Shown here one piece after another: positions 5,364-5,733 of a stretch of DNA of 5,733 nt. This stretch comes from Pseudomonadota bacterium. Lineage in GTDB: Bacteria > Bdellovibrionota > Oligoflexia > Oligoflexales > Oligoflexaceae. Numbering within the stretch: the stretch's first letter is position 1; each line of letters begins with the position of its first letter. The stretch spans positions 1 to 5,733 of the forward strand of contig JAKQGS010000289.1 in assembly GCA_029556045.1 (NCBI GenBank), written 5' to 3'. The notes beneath the pieces are model-generated. The model searched no databases. It saw only the letters and a list, made by a program, of their open reading frames with translations, and was not told the DNA's origin. The position numbers and the translations under genes are program-made.

Positions 5364-5733
5364 TCAGGACAAAATCTTCCGCTTCACCAGCTCCAGCACG
5401 GTCAGATCCCTCGCTGCGGAGCGGGACAGAATGGCAGTAACCTGCTCTTTTTCCGAAAGGGAGGAACCTTTGACGGTATTGATCAGGGCCGAACTCAAAG
5501 CGTCTTTCTGCATGTAGATCTCCAGGGCCTCGGACCAATGCACACGCGGTACGGAACGCAACCAGCCTAATCCTTCGCGGTAGACCACATAACTGGCCAC
5601 CGACGAGGCGATAATGGCGATCTGATGGGCTTCCGGCAGACGCTGCAGGATCCGCTCCCGATACTTTTCCTGCAGACAGGGAGGACAATGGCGAGTCACC
5701 AGCCCTTGATAGAATGGGTCCTTCAGAACCTGA
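5364..5733 (-). CDS. C-terminal part of an unidentified CPPC-containing protein (partial)
   Basis: The frame is open from the right edge to a TGA at 5364-5366, giving the last 122 residues. A GTG at 5697-5699 could be read as a start, but the only purine-rich sequence (AAGGG) is just three bases before it and the frame stays open to the edge (QVLKDPFYQGL), so the gene most likely begins outside the window. The visible part has RHCPPC, a CxxC that could bind metal or be redox-active, then a mostly helical region (ERILQRLPEAHQIAIIASS and VHWSEALEIYMQKDALSSAL), ending LTVLELVKRKILS. The segment IAIIASSVASYVV is moderately hydrophobic but interrupted by polar residues, so a membrane span is doubtful. 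I do not recognise the family. Confidence 0.65.
   Translation of the reverse strand, partial: QVLKDPFYQGLVTRHCPPCLQEKYRERILQRLPEAHQIAIIASSVASYVVYREGLGWLRSVPRVHWSEALEIYMQKDALSSALINTVKGSSLSEKEQVTAILSRSAARDLTVLELVKRKILS

Overview
The window looks like a piece of chromosome from a Gram-negative proteobacterium. The reasons are a zinc-free L33 ribosomal protein with the sequence character of proteobacterial L33, three proteins with Sec-type signal peptides, Shine-Dalgarno-led genes and moderately GC-rich coding DNA. I cannot name the genus from sequence alone. No phage, tRNA, rRNA or CRISPR features are visible.

Layout. At the left edge is the 3' end of a + strand gene (to 230). It meets, tail to tail, a small secreted-protein gene on the - strand (299-724), and one bidirectional terminator hairpin lies between them. 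The next stretch (725-1056) has no gene. It holds a 49-base block that is almost pure A/T and a 123-bp element with 19-bp terminal inverted repeats (936-1058) that resembles a MITE. The right end of that element forms most of the stop codon of the neighbouring gene.

The core is a compact three-gene - strand operon, in transcription order: a metallo-beta-lactamase-fold hydrolase of the glyoxalase II type (4761-4078); an exported Deg9-like serine protease with intact His/Asp/Ser triad and PDZ domains (4052-2523); and an exported paralogue (2526-1057) with the same architecture but without the catalytic His and without a normal GNSGG serine loop. The two protease genes overlap by ATGA, so translation is probably coupled. 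An active protease and a degenerate partner made together in fixed order suggests a hetero-oligomeric protease complex or a protease plus a regulatory or substrate-binding pseudoenzyme in the periplasm. This is the most interesting system in the window.

Divergent from the operon is rpmG (4994-5161, +), followed by a strong terminator. The rpmG leader contains a second, truncated copy of the 936-1058 repeat (35 bases, 34 identical), immediately downstream of the candidate promoter. Right of rpmG is a non-coding stretch with a near-perfect 14-bp hairpin, then the 3' part of a - strand gene with a CPPC motif that runs off the right edge.
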